64,000 bases of DNA from Sphingomonas lacusdianchii (GCF_022664395.1 NZ_JAKRET010000008.1:62001-126000), one strand, 5' to 3'; counted from the stretch's first letter, positions 15,782 to 24,991 are shown. Translations and numbers: made by a program. Notes: generated from the letters alone by a model not told the origin.

Positions 15782-18586
15782 TCAGAAGAACAGCTTGCGG
15801 AAGGTCAGCCGCACGACCCGCCCCGTCGGATCGAGATAGCCGGGCTGATAATTGATCGGCACCGTGCCATTGGCGTCGGTCACCCGCTGCCGCGCATTGA
15901 ACAGATTGTCGACGCCCAGGCTGATCCGCGCGCCGCGCAGCCAGCGATTGTCGCGCACCAGCCCCGGCTGTTGCCCGAGTTCGATCCAGGAGCGCAGCCC
16001 GACGCGTGCCAGCCCGCCGAAATTCAGCGTCTGGCCGGTGCCGCTGGCGCCGCCATTGACCTCGGTCGCCGATCGCCAGTTGACGGTGACGCGTGCGCCC
16101 AGTCCGTCGCGGACATAGCCGCCATTGAAATCGATCTGATGGCGCGGTGTCCCGCCATTGTCGTCGACCGCGTCGCCATCGAGCAGGTTCAGTTGCGGCA
16201 GCCCGTCGCGGATCACGATCGTGTCGGTCAGGTTCACGCTGTGATACACGCCGAACCACAGCCGGCCGCCGCCACCACCACCCCCGCCGAAGCCGCCGCG
16301 CCCGCCGCCCGGTCCGCCGAACCCGCGTCCACCGCCACCGCCACCGCCGCCGGGACCACGGTCGGCGCCGGGGCCGCGACCCTCGCCGGGCGGGGGCGGC
16401 GGCGTGCCGGCGGCTTCCGCCGCTTCGCGTTCGGCGCGACGCCGTTCCATGAAGGCCTGCCGCGCCGCCTCCGCCGCACGCGAGCGCGCGGTGGTGATCC
16501 GCTTGGCGAAGTTGATGCCGTAGCGCAGCACGCTGCTGTCGGCGCGGGCGAAATTGACCGGGCGGTTGTCGACGCGGGTCAGCACGCCGGTCGCCGGATC
16601 GCGGGTAAAGCGGTCGGGGAAGGCGTCCTGAATCTCGGCGGTGATCGTCGGGAAGGTGCGGATCGGGTTGTCGGTATGATTGTTCGTGTAATCGAACTGG
16701 AACGAGATATCGCGCTCGCTCCACGGCTTCAGGTTGACGCCCAGCTTCAGCACGCGGCTGTCGCTTTGCACCAGGTCCGGGTTGCCGCCGCTGATCGAGG
16801 TCACGTCGACCGTCTGCCCCAGCACATAGTCGAAGCGGCGGACGAAGGGGGTGGTGATGAGCGGGTTGCCAAGCTGCTGTTGCGATGGCGCATTCTGTTC
16901 GTGGCTGACCGACGCAAGGATGCGCAGCGGCGTGATCGGCTGCCAGTTGAGGCCGTAGCCATAGGAGGTGAGCGTGCCGAAGTCCGACAATTGTTCGACC
17001 TCGGCATTGCCGTTCAGCGACAGCCGCCCGAGTGCCGACAGGACTTCGCGCGCGGCATTGGCGATCGGCAGGTCGATATTGGCACGCACCGATCCGCTGT
17101 CGCGACCCAGATCGGCGGCGCTGGCCAGTCCCGCGCGGACCGAATCGCTGCTGAAATCGCTGGTCGTCCCGGCGATGCGGATGCTGGTGCTGGCGTCGCC
17201 GGCGGGCAGCGAGAAGGGCGACCCGGCGACCAGCGCGTTGATGCCGGCAATGCTTGATACCGACTTCGCACGATCGGTGGTGCGGATCAGATTGCCGAGA
17301 TCGCCGAACGGGCTGAACGTGCCCGCGCCGACCGCCGTCTGGATATCGGTTACGTCGACGCCGCGTTCGGTGCGGGTGCTGGTGTCGATCCGGTCGTAAT
17401 TGCCGTTCACCGTCCAGCGCCACCGGCCGATATCGCCGTTCAGCGCAAAGCCGAGATTGGCGGTGGTCGTCTCGCCATTCTGCACCAGCGGGCTTGCCTC
17501 GGCATAGCGGCGGACGATCACGTCGCTGGCAAAGGGCGAGAAGGGCGTGTTGCCCGGCAATGTCAGCGAGATGGCGGGCAGGCCGAGCAGCGATTCGGTA
17601 CGATTATGCTCGACGCGCCCGGTGACCGTCGCCGCGACATTGCCGAAGATGCTGCGCGCATAGACGCCATTGGCGGAAAAGCGGTCGACCGCGCCCGACA
17701 GCGTCCGGTACGGCGTCGTGTCGGTGACGCGCGGCGTGTTGGCCCCGGCGGCGAACCCGGTCAGCGTCGGCGTGCCGTCCGGCACCGCCGCGACGGTGAC
17801 CGGCGTGCCCGCCAGGGCGCTCAGCGCCGGATCGATCGCCGCGCCATTGGTGATGCCGGTGACGTTGCCGATCAGGTCGTAGGGCGTGCCGGAGGTGTTG
17901 GGAATGATGCCGCGTTCGCTTTCCAGCAAATTGCTGGTCGTTTCCGCCTGCAGATTCAGGTTGAAGCGCTTATCGCGGTCGATGCGGACCAGCCCGCCCT
18001 CGACCTCGACATTGCTCGACCCGCCTTGCGTGGGCACGCTGCCCTGCAATTCGCCGGTATAGCTGCGGAAACGCGGGCGCAGGACGAAGTTGATGACCTT
18101 CTGGTCCGAGCGATAGCCATATTTCAGCGCGACTTCCTCGGGCAGGATGTCGACGCGCAGGATCGCCTCGGTCGGCAGGTCGCGGATTTCCTGAAAACCC
18201 GCCGATCGCCGGCCGTTGACGAGGAACACCGGCTGTCCGCCGCGCACCGATTGCAGCTGCGGGGCGAGTTCGGCGACCAGTTCCGCGACCGAGCTGACGC
18301 CGTAGGAGCGGATATCGGCCGGCGACAATTGCAGTTCGGGCTTGATGTCGCCGGGCACCGATCCGGGGGGCGGGCGGCCGGTTACGACGATCTCTTCGGC
18401 TTCGCTTTCGATATCGGTGCCGCCCGCGCCCGCCGGATCGGCCGGTTCACCCGGCTGCGGCGTCGTCGGCGCCTGCGCGGCCGGAGTCTGGGTGGTCCCT
18501 GCCACCGGGGCGGTTGGGGCAGTCTGTGCCGCCAGCGCCGCCGGTGCCGTCCCCAATGCCAAAACCGCCAATGTCCACCGCGCCAT
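15782..18586 (-). CDS. TonB-dependent receptor-like outer-membrane protein with Gly/Arg-rich insertion
   Basis: 934-residue outer-membrane receptor. The start at 18586 gives a signal peptide (MARWTLAVLALGTAPAALAA); the in-frame ATG at 18655 would add a non-signal extension. A Pro/Ala/Thr-rich linker follows, then a TonB-box-like EEIVVTGR (about residues 64-71), a plug region with RSYGVSSVAELVAELAPQLQ, and a barrel ending in the aromatic RLTFRKLFF. At residues ~720-778 a low-complexity block alternates runs of six to nine glycines with Arg/Phe/Pro, inside what should be a barrel loop. Substrate unknown; no neighbouring transport genes give a hint. Similar Gly-rich receptors exist in sphingomonads and caulobacters, from memory. 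Confidence 0.85.
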   Translation of the reverse strand: MARWTLAVLALGTAPAALAAQTAPTAPVAGTTQTPAAQAPTTPQPGEPADPAGAGGTDIESEAEEIVVTGRPPPGSVPGDIKPELQLSPADIRSYGVSSVAELVAELAPQLQSVRGGQPVFLVNGRRSAGFQEIRDLPTEAILRVDILPEEVALKYGYRSDQKVINFVLRPRFRSYTGELQGSVPTQGGSSNVEVEGGLVRIDRDKRFNLNLQAETTSNLLESERGIIPNTSGTPYDLIGNVTGITNGAAIDPALSALAGTPVTVAAVPDGTPTLTGFAAGANTPRVTDTTPYRTLSGAVDRFSANGVYARSIFGNVAATVTGRVEHNRTESLLGLPAISLTLPGNTPFSPFASDVIVRRYAEASPLVQNGETTTANLGFALNGDIGRWRWTVNGNYDRIDTSTRTERGVDVTDIQTAVGAGTFSPFGDLGNLIRTTDRAKSVSSIAGINALVAGSPFSLPAGDASTSIRIAGTTSDFSSDSVRAGLASAADLGRDSGSVRANIDLPIANAAREVLSALGRLSLNGNAEVEQLSDFGTLTSYGYGLNWQPITPLRILASVSHEQNAPSQQQLGNPLITTPFVRRFDYVLGQTVDVTSISGGNPDLVQSDSRVLKLGVNLKPWSERDISFQFDYTNNHTDNPIRTFPTITAEIQDAFPDRFTRDPATGVLTRVDNRPVNFARADSSVLRYGINFAKRITTARSRAAEAARQAFMERRRAEREAAEAAGTPPPPPGEGRGPGADRGPGGGGGGGGRGFGGPGGGRGGFGGGGGGGGRLWFGVYHSVNLTDTIVIRDGLPQLNLLDGDAVDDNGGTPRHQIDFNGGYVRDGLGARVTVNWRSATEVNGGASGTGQTLNFGGLARVGLRSWIELGQQPGLVRDNRWLRGARISLGVDNLFNARQRVTDANGTVPINYQPGYLDPTGRVVRLTFRKLFF

Positions 18587-18687
18587 GCGAAACCCTTTTG
18601 AAACCAAAGCCGCATTGTCGCGGTCGAGGGTTGCTACGTCCCGAATGTCGCACAACTATCGCAGGTCTTGAAAATATCCGGGCCGGG

Positions 18688-19065
18688 TCAGCGCCGTAGC
18701 AGATAGTTCAGCCGCGCCGCCGCGATCGGCCGGTCGCGATCGTCCTGCCATGCGATCGCGGCCACATTGGCGATGCGCGCGCCCAGCCGGGTGACGCTGC
18801 CCGCCGCCCAGATCGTCCGCTCGCGGCCGCCGCGCATATAGTCGATCGTGACGTTGATCGGCTTGATCGTCGCCGCGTCGCTGCCCAGGGCATGGCGCAG
18901 CGCGATCCACGCCGCCATCTCCAGCATGCCGCCGATCGCGCCGCCATGGACGAAGCCGGGGCGGCCGAGCAGGTCGTCGGCAAACGCCATCGCTACGATC
19001 GGATGGCCGGCATCGTCGGTGTCGAGCGTCAGCCCAAGCAGTTCGGCATAGGGCGGCAGGGTCAT
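18688..19065 (-). CDS. PaaI-type hotdog thioesterase (downstream copy)
   Basis: 125-residue single hotdog-domain protein. The active-site segment GFVHGGAIGGMLEMAAWIAL (about residues 37-56) carries the HGG pattern of PaaI-like acyl-CoA thioesterases; INVTIDYMRGG is the second conserved strand. It probably hydrolyses an acyl- or phenylacetyl-type CoA thioester in the cytosol; the true substrate is not evident. Overlaps the upstream paralogue by ATGA, so the two are cotranslated and may form a heteromer. Confidence 0.85.
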   Translation of the reverse strand: MTLPPYAELLGLTLDTDDAGHPIVAMAFADDLLGRPGFVHGGAIGGMLEMAAWIALRHALGSDAATIKPINVTIDYMRGGRERTIWAAGSVTRLGARIANVAAIAWQDDRDRPIAAARLNYLLRR

Positions 19066-19502
19066 GCGGCGTCCAAGAGCATGAAGGTGCCCGCGACATG
19101 CGCCACCGGATCGCCCGGATCGCCATCATGGGCGATGCCGCGCACGAACGCGACCTGCCGCGCGACGCGGTAGCATTCGCCGCGCCCGATCACCGTCCGC
19201 CCGGGCGTCGCCGGGCGGAGATAGTCGAGCCGCAGGTCGAGCGTCGCATGCGGCAGGAACGCACCGCGCTTCAGCCAGACGCCGACGCTGGTCGCCATGT
19301 CCATCAGCGTCAGGATCGGCCCCGACGCCAGCACGCCGCGCGCCGGATCGCCGATCAGGTCGGATCGGAACGGCAGCAGCAACTCGCACCAGTCCGCGCC
19401 ATGCGCCTGATAGCCGATCCCCAGCCGCGACCCATGGCCGCCGACCCGCGCCGAAAAGAAGCGGGCCGGATCGAAGCCGGGCGGGAGCGGAAAGCCAGTC
19501 AT
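19062..19502 (-). CDS. PaaI-type hotdog thioesterase (upstream copy)
   Basis: 146-residue hotdog protein, paralogous to the next gene. Contains LASGPILTLMDMATSVGVWL in the active-site position and ATLDLRLDYLRPATPGRTVI as the conserved strands. Where the partner has HGG this protein has SGPI and then Asp in LMDMA, the variant seen in some PaaI-like families with a catalytic Asp. An in-frame extension upstream to 20036 lacks similarity, so ATG 19502 is chosen. The pair as a mixed-type thioesterase complex is inference. Confidence 0.8.
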   Translation of the reverse strand: MTGFPLPPGFDPARFFSARVGGHGSRLGIGYQAHGADWCELLLPFRSDLIGDPARGVLASGPILTLMDMATSVGVWLKRGAFLPHATLDLRLDYLRPATPGRTVIGRGECYRVARQVAFVRGIAHDGDPGDPVAHVAGTFMLLDAA

Positions 19503-19558
19503 CGCCGGTTCCTGTAGAACGGATCGCCCGCCGGTTGAAGGCGAAGACTGGCCGGCGG

Positions 19559-20044
19559 TCAGTGCAGCGCGATCTCGGTGACGACGAAGGGCGCGATCGC
19601 CTTGTCGGTCGCGTTCTGCACCAGCAGGCCATCGATCCGCTTCTTGTCGGCACCGATCTTGGCAAGCGGCAGTTCGACCTTCTTCCAACCACTGGCGGGC
19701 AAGGTCACCGGATAGGCCTGCGCCTCCAGCGGTTTGCCATCGACCACCGCGACGATCCGCAATTGCTGCGCGCCGCCGTCCATGCCCTGGATCAGCATCG
19801 CCACCGACTTGTACGGCGTGGTGTCGAACGGCGCATGGTAGAGCGACAGCGCCTGATAGGGGCCGGCCTCCACCCAGATCGGCTTGCGCTGCGACCCCTG
19901 AATCTCGGTCGACAGCTCGACCGTCGCCGTACTGCGATTCTCCCAGCCGTTGCTGAGCGCAGTGCCATAGATATTGCCCGAACCGACATCCTGCGCGACG
20001 ACCGGAGTCGCCACCACCGCCAGGGCCAACCACCATGGACGCAT
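19559..20044 (-). CDS. Secreted protein with carbohydrate-binding-like beta-sandwich
   Basis: 161 residues: a signal peptide (MRPWWLALAVVATPVVAQ), then one domain with NIYGTALSNGWENRSTATVE and ASGWKKVELPLAKIGADKKR. The pattern of a jelly-roll strand with a Trp after NGW, and a final helix-strand stating a difference relation, recalls galactose-binding or CBM-like modules appended to cellulases, but no catalytic domain is present. It may bind cell-wall or exopolysaccharide sugars in the periplasm. Function is unknown. Its promoter region (20045-20138) is shared with the divergent crotonase gene. Confidence 0.6.
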   Translation of the reverse strand: MRPWWLALAVVATPVVAQDVGSGNIYGTALSNGWENRSTATVELSTEIQGSQRKPIWVEAGPYQALSLYHAPFDTTPYKSVAMLIQGMDGGAQQLRIVAVVDGKPLEAQAYPVTLPASGWKKVELPLAKIGADKKRIDGLLVQNATDKAIAPFVVTEIALH

Positions 20045-20138
20045 CTTTCCTCTCCTCTCCCCTGCCGGTATCGTCCGGCTACCCCCATGCTACGCCGCCA
20101 TGGCCCGTTGAAAAGGGGGAAGTTGGGGAGCGGGACGG

Positions 20139-20906
20139 ATGCGGGTGACGACCACGATCGCGGACGGGGTGGCGCAGGTCCGCCTGACTCGCGCCGACAA
20201 GATGAACGCGATCGATCCGGCGATGTTCGACGCGCTTCTCGACACGATCGGAACGCTGCGCACGTCCCCGGCGCGCTGCGTCGTGCTGTCGGGGGAGGGG
20301 CGGGCCTTTTGCGCCGGGCTCGACATGGCGAGCATGGCGGCGGGGGCGGCGGGCCTCGACCTAGCGAGCCGGACGCATGGGCTGGCCAACCGGGTGCAGC
20401 AGGTGGCGTGGGGCTGGCGGACGCTGCCGATGCCGGTGATCGCGGCGGTCCACGGGCTGGCGTTCGGCGGCGGATTGCAGATCATGGCGGGGGCCGATGT
20501 GCGGATCGCCGCGCCCGACACCCGGTTCGCGATCCTCGAGGCGAAATGGGGGCTGGTTGCCGACATGGCCGGCTTCGCGCTGTGGCGCGACGTGCGGGGC
20601 GACGTCTTGCGCGAACTGGCGTTCACCGCGCGCGAGTTCGACGCGGTCGAGGCGCAGGCGGCGGGGTTCGTGACGCGCATCGCCGACCATCCGGTCGACA
20701 CGGCGATGGTAATCGCCCGCGGCATCGCCGGACGCAGCCCCGATGCGGTCCGCGCGGCCAAGCGCCTCGCCAACCTTGCCGACGATGCCGATGCCGCGAC
20801 GATCCTCGCCACCGAAAGCGCCGAACAGATCGCGCTGCTCGGCACCGCCAATCAGGTCGAGGCGGTCCGCGCCGGCATGGAGCGGCGTGCGCCCGATTTC
20901 CGTTAG
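20139..20906 (+). CDS. Enoyl-CoA hydratase/isomerase (crotonase) family protein
   Basis: 255-residue crotonase fold. First oxyanion-hole motif GEGRAFCAGLDMASM (about residues 52-66), second motif AVHGLAFGGGLQIMAGADVR (about residues 104-123), then ILEAKWGLVADMAG. In classic hydratases two Glu residues act; here the first falls in the GLVADM segment and an Asp replaces part of it, so the precise reaction (hydratase, isomerase, hydrolase) cannot be assigned. It converges on aguB with a 4-base overlap of 3' ends. Confidence 0.85.
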   Translation: MRVTTTIADGVAQVRLTRADKMNAIDPAMFDALLDTIGTLRTSPARCVVLSGEGRAFCAGLDMASMAAGAAGLDLASRTHGLANRVQQVAWGWRTLPMPVIAAVHGLAFGGGLQIMAGADVRIAAPDTRFAILEAKWGLVADMAGFALWRDVRGDVLRELAFTAREFDAVEAQAAGFVTRIADHPVDTAMVIARGIAGRSPDAVRAAKRLANLADDADAATILATESAEQIALLGTANQVEAVRAGMERRAPDFR

Positions 20907-21748
20907 ATATCCTGCACCAGCCGCCCGTACAGCTCGGGCCGGCGGTCGCGGAAGAAGCCGAAGGCGGCGCGGTGGCGCTTTACCCGGTCGAGGTCGAGCG
21001 TCGCGGTGATGACGCCCTCTTCCTCGCGGTCGAGTTCGGCCAGCACGTCACCCCGCTCATCGACGATGAACGACGTGCCGTAGAAGGTCTGGCCATGTTC
21101 AGTGCCGACGCGGTTGGCGGCGACCACCGGCACGACGTTCGACACGGCATGGCCGACCATCGCCCGCCGCCACAGCCGCGCGGTGTCGAGGCTGGTATCG
21201 TGCGGTTCGCTGCCGATCGCGGTCGGATAGAACAACACTTCCGCGCCCATCAGCATCAGTGCGCGCGCGGTTTCGGGATACCATTGGTCCCAGCAGACGC
21301 CGACGCCCAGCTTGGCGGGCCCGTCCCACACCTTGAACCCGGTATTGCCGGGGCGGAAATAGAATTTCTCCTCATATCCCGGACCGTCGGGGATATGGCT
21401 CTTGCGATACACGCCCTGGATGCGGCCATCGGGGTCGATCATCGCGAGGCTGTTGTAGTGATGCGGACCATCGGCTTCGAAGAAGCTGGTCGGGATATGC
21501 ACCTTCAGCTCGCTGGCCAGCGCCTGCATCGCCAGCACCGCCCTGTGCTCGGCCACCGGCTTGGCATTGGCGAACAGCCCTTCGTCCTCGACGCGGCAGA
21601 AATACTCGCCTTCGAACAATTCGGGCGGCAGGATGACCTGCGCCCCCCGTGCCGCCGCCTCACGCACCAGTCGCGCGACATTGGCGATGTTGCGGTCGAT
21701 ATCGTTCGAGAAGCCGAGCTGGAGCGCGGCGACGGTGATCTCGGTCAT
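20903..21748 (-). CDS. aguB: N-carbamoylputrescine amidohydrolase
   Basis: 281-residue nitrilase-superfamily enzyme that converts N-carbamoylputrescine to putrescine, CO2 and ammonia. The catalytic triad is visible: Glu43 in PPELFEGEYF, Lys116 in VYRKSHIPDGPG and Cys152 in GVGVCWDQWYPETA. The IPTSFFEADGPHHYNSLAMI segment is typical of AguB. It lies downstream of aguA with the small membrane protein gene between, forming a complete agmatine-to-putrescine pathway. Confidence 0.95.
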   Translation of the reverse strand: MTEITVAALQLGFSNDIDRNIANVARLVREAAARGAQVILPPELFEGEYFCRVEDEGLFANAKPVAEHRAVLAMQALASELKVHIPTSFFEADGPHHYNSLAMIDPDGRIQGVYRKSHIPDGPGYEEKFYFRPGNTGFKVWDGPAKLGVGVCWDQWYPETARALMLMGAEVLFYPTAIGSEPHDTSLDTARLWRRAMVGHAVSNVVPVVAANRVGTEHGQTFYGTSFIVDERGDVLAELDREEEGVITATLDLDRVKRHRAAFGFFRDRRPELYGRLVQDI

Positions 21749-21756
21749 GAACAGTC

Positions 21757-22107
21757 CTACAGCGTTACGCCGAAGCGGGCGGCGACGGGGTTAGTGGCCA
21801 GATACAGCAGGATCGTGACACCGCAACCCGCCAGCAACGCCCACCAGAAGGGGAGGCCATGGCGCAGCAGCGCCGGCACGATCAGGAACATGGGCAGCGA
21901 GGGCAGCACATACCAGAAGGTCGCCTCCGCATGATCGGCCAGCCGCATCGCGTCGCCGGTATCGCGCCATAGCCAGATCATGCCAAGCAGCGACACCAAA
22001 GGCAGCGACGCGACGAGCGCCCCCGCCGCCGGATTACGCCTTGCGATCAGCGCGACCGCCGCGACGATCAGCCCCGACAGCGCGGCGCGGACGACGAACG
22101 CGATCAA
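21757..22107 (-). CDS. Small DUF3147-like membrane protein
   Basis: 116 residues, four hydrophobic segments: FVVRAALSGLIVAAVALIAR, LVASLPLVSLLGMIWLW, FWYVLPSLPMFLIVPALL and FWWALLAGCGVTILLYLA. The composition resembles the DUF3147 family of inner-membrane proteins; no function is established. TTG at 22107 overlaps the aguA stop (TTGA), so the gene starts right after aguA. No closer ATG/GTG gives a sensible N-terminus. Its place between aguA and aguB suggests a link with polyamine or agmatine handling, which is inference only. Confidence 0.75.
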   Translation of the reverse strand: MIAFVVRAALSGLIVAAVALIARRNPAAGALVASLPLVSLLGMIWLWRDTGDAMRLADHAEATFWYVLPSLPMFLIVPALLRHGLPFWWALLAGCGVTILLYLATNPVAARFGVTL

Positions 22108-23072
22108 GCCGCCGGAATCTGCTGGCTGATGCAGTGGAAGCTGCCGCCGCCGGTCAGGATATGATCGGCGCGCAGCCCCACGACCTGACGATCGGGGAAG
22201 ATTTCGGCGAAGGCGGCGATGGCCGCATCGTCGGTGCCGGTGCCGTACAGCGGCACGACGACCGCCGCATTGCCGATATAGAAATTCATATGGCTGCCGG
22301 GAATGATCTCTTCCTCGGGCGACAGCACGCGACCGGGGGAGGGGACCAGCACGACCTCGACGCCAAACGCCTTCGCCCGTGCCGCCGCATCCTGATAGAT
22401 GCGCCAGTTCGGATCGTTCTCGGCCGCCTGCGGGATCGCCAGCCGGTTCGGCCCGACGAAGCGGGCGAGGTTGTCGACATGGCCGTCGGTATGGTCGTTG
22501 AGCAGCCCGTCGCCCAGCCACAGGACGCGGTCATAGCCCAGATCCTCGCGCAGCCGCGTTTCCGCCGCCGTCTTGTAGAAGCCGGTGTTGCGATTGGGGT
22601 TGAGCAGGCATTGCTCGGTCGTCACCACCAGCCCGGTGCCGTCGCCGTCGATCGCGCCGCCCTCGACGATCCAGTCATGTTCGGCGACCCCCAGCCCATG
22701 TCCGCGCGCGAGGCGCAGGCCGATATCGTCGTCGCCGGGCAGGTCGTATTTGCCGCCCCAGCCGTTGAAGCCGAACCGATGCGCCGTACCGTCGCCGCCG
22801 ATGATCGGACCGGTGTCGCGCAGCCAGATGTCACCGAACGGCTCCATCGTGACCTCGGCAAAGGGCGCACGCGCGCGCGCGTCGTCGGCCGCCTCGACGG
22901 TCGCGGCGACGAGGATCACCGTCTCGCCGCGTCCCTCGGCATGGACGGCCCTCGCAAAGGCGACGACTTCGTCGCGGGCGGGGTCGAGGTCTTCCAGCCA
23001 TAGGTCGGCATGGCTGGGATAGCCGATCCATACGGCGGCGTGGGGAGCCCATTCGGGTTGCGGCGCAGTCAT
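22104..23072 (-). CDS. aguA: Agmatine deiminase
   Basis: 322-residue enzyme of the guanidine-group-modifying (PPAD) superfamily: agmatine + H2O to N-carbamoylputrescine + ammonia. Motifs: [14 protein letters not shown] (substrate Asp/Arg), [28 protein letters not shown] with catalytic His, and the C-terminal [12 protein letters not shown] with nucleophile Cys at about residue 314. First gene of the putrescine operon with the DUF3147-like protein and aguB. The 115-base gap to tal (23073-23187) should hold divergent promoters; nothing specific was recognised. Confidence 0.96.
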   Translation of the reverse strand: MTAPQPEWAPHAAVWIGYPSHADLWLEDLDPARDEVVAFARAVHAEGRGETVILVAATVEAADDARARAPFAEVTMEPFGDIWLRDTGPIIGGDGTAHRFGFNGWGGKYDLPGDDDIGLRLARGHGLGVAEHDWIVEGGAIDGDGTGLVVTTEQCLLNPNRNTGFYKTAAETRLREDLGYDRVLWLGDGLLNDHTDGHVDNLARFVGPNRLAIPQAAENDPNWRIYQDAAARAKAFGVEVVLVPSPGRVLSPEEEIIPGSHMNFYIGNAAVVVPLYGTGTDDAAIAAFAEIFPDRQVVGLRADHILTGGGSFHCISQQIPAA

Positions 23073-23187
23073 GCGCGCGCAGATAATGGATCACGGCCCA
23101 CAGGAAAAGACCCGCGATCTTGCCCCCGCCGTCCCGATGGGCGATGGGGCGGCATTGCTTTCACGGCCCGCGCAGGAACCGAGTCCC

Positions 23188-23841
23188 ATGAAATTCTTCG
23201 TCGATACCGCCGATACCAACGACATTCGCGAACTGGCCGAAACCGGCCTGCTCGACGGCGTCACCACCAACCCGTCGCTGATCCACAAGTCGGGCCGCGA
23301 CTTCCTTGAGGTCGTGCGCGAAATCTGTTCGATCACGCCGGGACCGGTTTCGGCCGAGGTCGTGGCGCTCGACCATGCGGGCATGATGCGCGAGGCGGAG
23401 ATCCTGCGCAAACTGGCCGACAATGTCGCGGTGAAGGTGCCGTTGACGATCGATGGCCTGAAGACCTGCAAGGCGCTGACCGACGACGGCACGATGGTCA
23501 ACGTCACCCTGTGCTTCTCCGCCAATCAGGCGCTGCTGGCGGCAAAGGCCGGCGCGACCTTCGTCTCGCCCTTCGTCGGCCGCCACGACGATATCGGCTT
23601 CGACGGCATGGGGCTCATCAGCGATATCCGGCTGATCTACGACAATTACGACTTCGGCACCGAAATCCTCGTCGCCAGCGTCCGCCACCCGGTCCATGTC
23701 CTCGAATCGGCCAAGCTTGGCGCCGACGTGATGACCGCGCCGCCATCGGTCATCCGCGCGCTGGTCAAGCATCCGCTGACCGACAAGGGGATCGAAGGCT
23801 TCATGGCCGATTGGGCCAAGTCGGGCCAGACGATCGGCTGA
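23188..23841 (+). CDS. tal: Transaldolase / fructose-6-phosphate aldolase family
   Basis: 217-residue short transaldolase (subfamily 3B). Begins [20 protein letters not shown], then [13 protein letters not shown], the Schiff-base Lys in [17 protein letters not shown], and [16 protein letters not shown] at the end. Length matches the TalC/Fsa type rather than the long TalB type. A long in-frame upstream region (to 23071) has no similarity, and AGGAA lies before the ATG at 23188, so this start is used. It would act in the non-oxidative pentose phosphate pathway; fructose-6-phosphate aldolase is the alternative. Confidence 0.93.
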   Translation: MKFFVDTADTNDIRELAETGLLDGVTTNPSLIHKSGRDFLEVVREICSITPGPVSAEVVALDHAGMMREAEILRKLADNVAVKVPLTIDGLKTCKALTDDGTMVNVTLCFSANQALLAAKAGATFVSPFVGRHDDIGFDGMGLISDIRLIYDNYDFGTEILVASVRHPVHVLESAKLGADVMTAPPSVIRALVKHPLTDKGIEGFMADWAKSGQTIG

Positions 23842-23860
23842 TCGGGGGGCAGGGGCTGTC

Positions 23861-24748
23861 TTGGAAACCACGCAGCCCCTGCCGCTCGCCTTCGCCACCT
23901 TTCTGTCGCGCGACCGGCGGCGATCGGCGCATACCGTGCGCGCCTATGCGGCGACCGCCGAACGGCTGATCGCATTTCTCCAAGGCCATTGGGGCGGCGC
24001 GGTCGATGCCGCTGCCTTGGGTCGGATCGGCGCAGCCGACCTGCGCGCCTTCCTAGCGCGTCGGCGGGAAGATGGCCTCGCCAATACGTCCGCCGCGCGC
24101 GAACTGTCGGCGGTGCGCGCGTTTCTCGACTTTCTCGGCATCGACGCGCCCCGCCTGCGCGGACCGCGCACCGGCAAGGGCATACCGCGGCCGATATCCC
24201 CCGACGAAGCAGTGGCGCTGGCCGAGGACGTCGCCGACGAGGCCGCCGAACCATGGATCGGCGCACGCGACTGGGCCGTCTTGCTGCTGCTCTATGGCGC
24301 GGGGCTGCGTATCGGCGAGGCACTGTCGCTGACCGGAGCGATCCTGCCGCTGGGCGAGACGATCATGGTCACCGGCAAGCGCGACAAGACGCGGGTCGTG
24401 CCGCTGCTGTCCCCGGTCCGCGCCGCGATCGACGCCTATGTCGCGCAGCAACCCTGGGGCACGGCGCGCGATGCCCCGTTGTTTCGCGGGGCCAAGGGTG
24501 GGCCATTGTCGGCCGGCGTGATCCGCCGATCGGTCCGCATGGCGCGGGCACGGCTCGGGCTCGGCGACCGCACTACGCCGCATGCGCTGCGCCACAGCTT
24601 TGCCACGCATCTGCTCGGGCGCGGTGCCGATCTGCGCTCGCTTCAGGCGCTGCTCGGTCATGCCAGCCTGTCCTCGACGCAGATCTATACGGCGGTCGAT
24701 GCGGCGCATCTGCTCGACGTGTACCGGAATGCGCACCCGCATGGGTAG
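23861..24748 (+). CDS. xerC: XerC-type tyrosine recombinase
   Basis: 295-residue site-specific recombinase. N-terminal SAM-like core-binding domain (about 1-95) with SAHTVRAYAATAERLIAF; the C-terminal catalytic domain shows Arg in GAGLRIGEAL, Lys in GKRDKTRVVP, HALRHSFATHLL (HxxR), LGHASLSSTQIYTAV (His and nucleophile Tyr). It resolves chromosome dimers at dif with XerD. TTG at 23861 preceded by CAGGGGC is taken as the start; no ATG is available nearby in frame. No dif site was recognised in the window. Confidence 0.93.
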   Translation: METTQPLPLAFATFLSRDRRRSAHTVRAYAATAERLIAFLQGHWGGAVDAAALGRIGAADLRAFLARRREDGLANTSAARELSAVRAFLDFLGIDAPRLRGPRTGKGIPRPISPDEAVALAEDVADEAAEPWIGARDWAVLLLLYGAGLRIGEALSLTGAILPLGETIMVTGKRDKTRVVPLLSPVRAAIDAYVAQQPWGTARDAPLFRGAKGGPLSAGVIRRSVRMARARLGLGDRTTPHALRHSFATHLLGRGADLRSLQALLGHASLSSTQIYTAVDAAHLLDVYRNAHPHG

Positions 24749-24775
24749 GGTGACGTGGTTGCGCTTCCCCCTTCC

Positions 24776-24970
24776 GACATCACCCCGGACTTGATCGAGA
24801 TCTCCGAGAAAGTCGCGTGATTGCCTGAAGCCTTCCGTACCCCGGCGAAGGCCGGGGTCCAGTTGGGCGACGTTAGTGAGATACGGCAAAACCTTCCCAA
24901 CTGGGCCCCGGCCTTCGCCGGGGTACAAGGAGCGACGTTCGCAGAGTTCCCGATCGAGTCCGGGGTGACG
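24776..24970. repeat. Nested inverted repeats (family B core inside an outer pair)
   Basis: Inner arms 24838-24867 and 24896-24926 (around CCCCGGCGAAGGCCGGGG) match the family B repeats at 47117-47207 and 52437-52526. Outer arms near 24778-24798 and 24949-24970 (CACCCCGGACTTGATC against its near-complement) pair around them. Between convergent xerC and atpC; the rest of 24749-25055 is non-coding. Confidence 0.8.
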
Positions 24971-24991
24971 GGAATACCTACTTGTCGCGAA

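Noticed and set aside
23861..24748. Phage or integron integrase
   Set aside because: The tyrosine recombinase has XerC size and motifs and no att site, cassette or phage genes adjoin it.
24776..24970. Possible CRISPR array
   Set aside because: Arms are inverted, not direct, repeats and there are only two; no spacers or cas genes.
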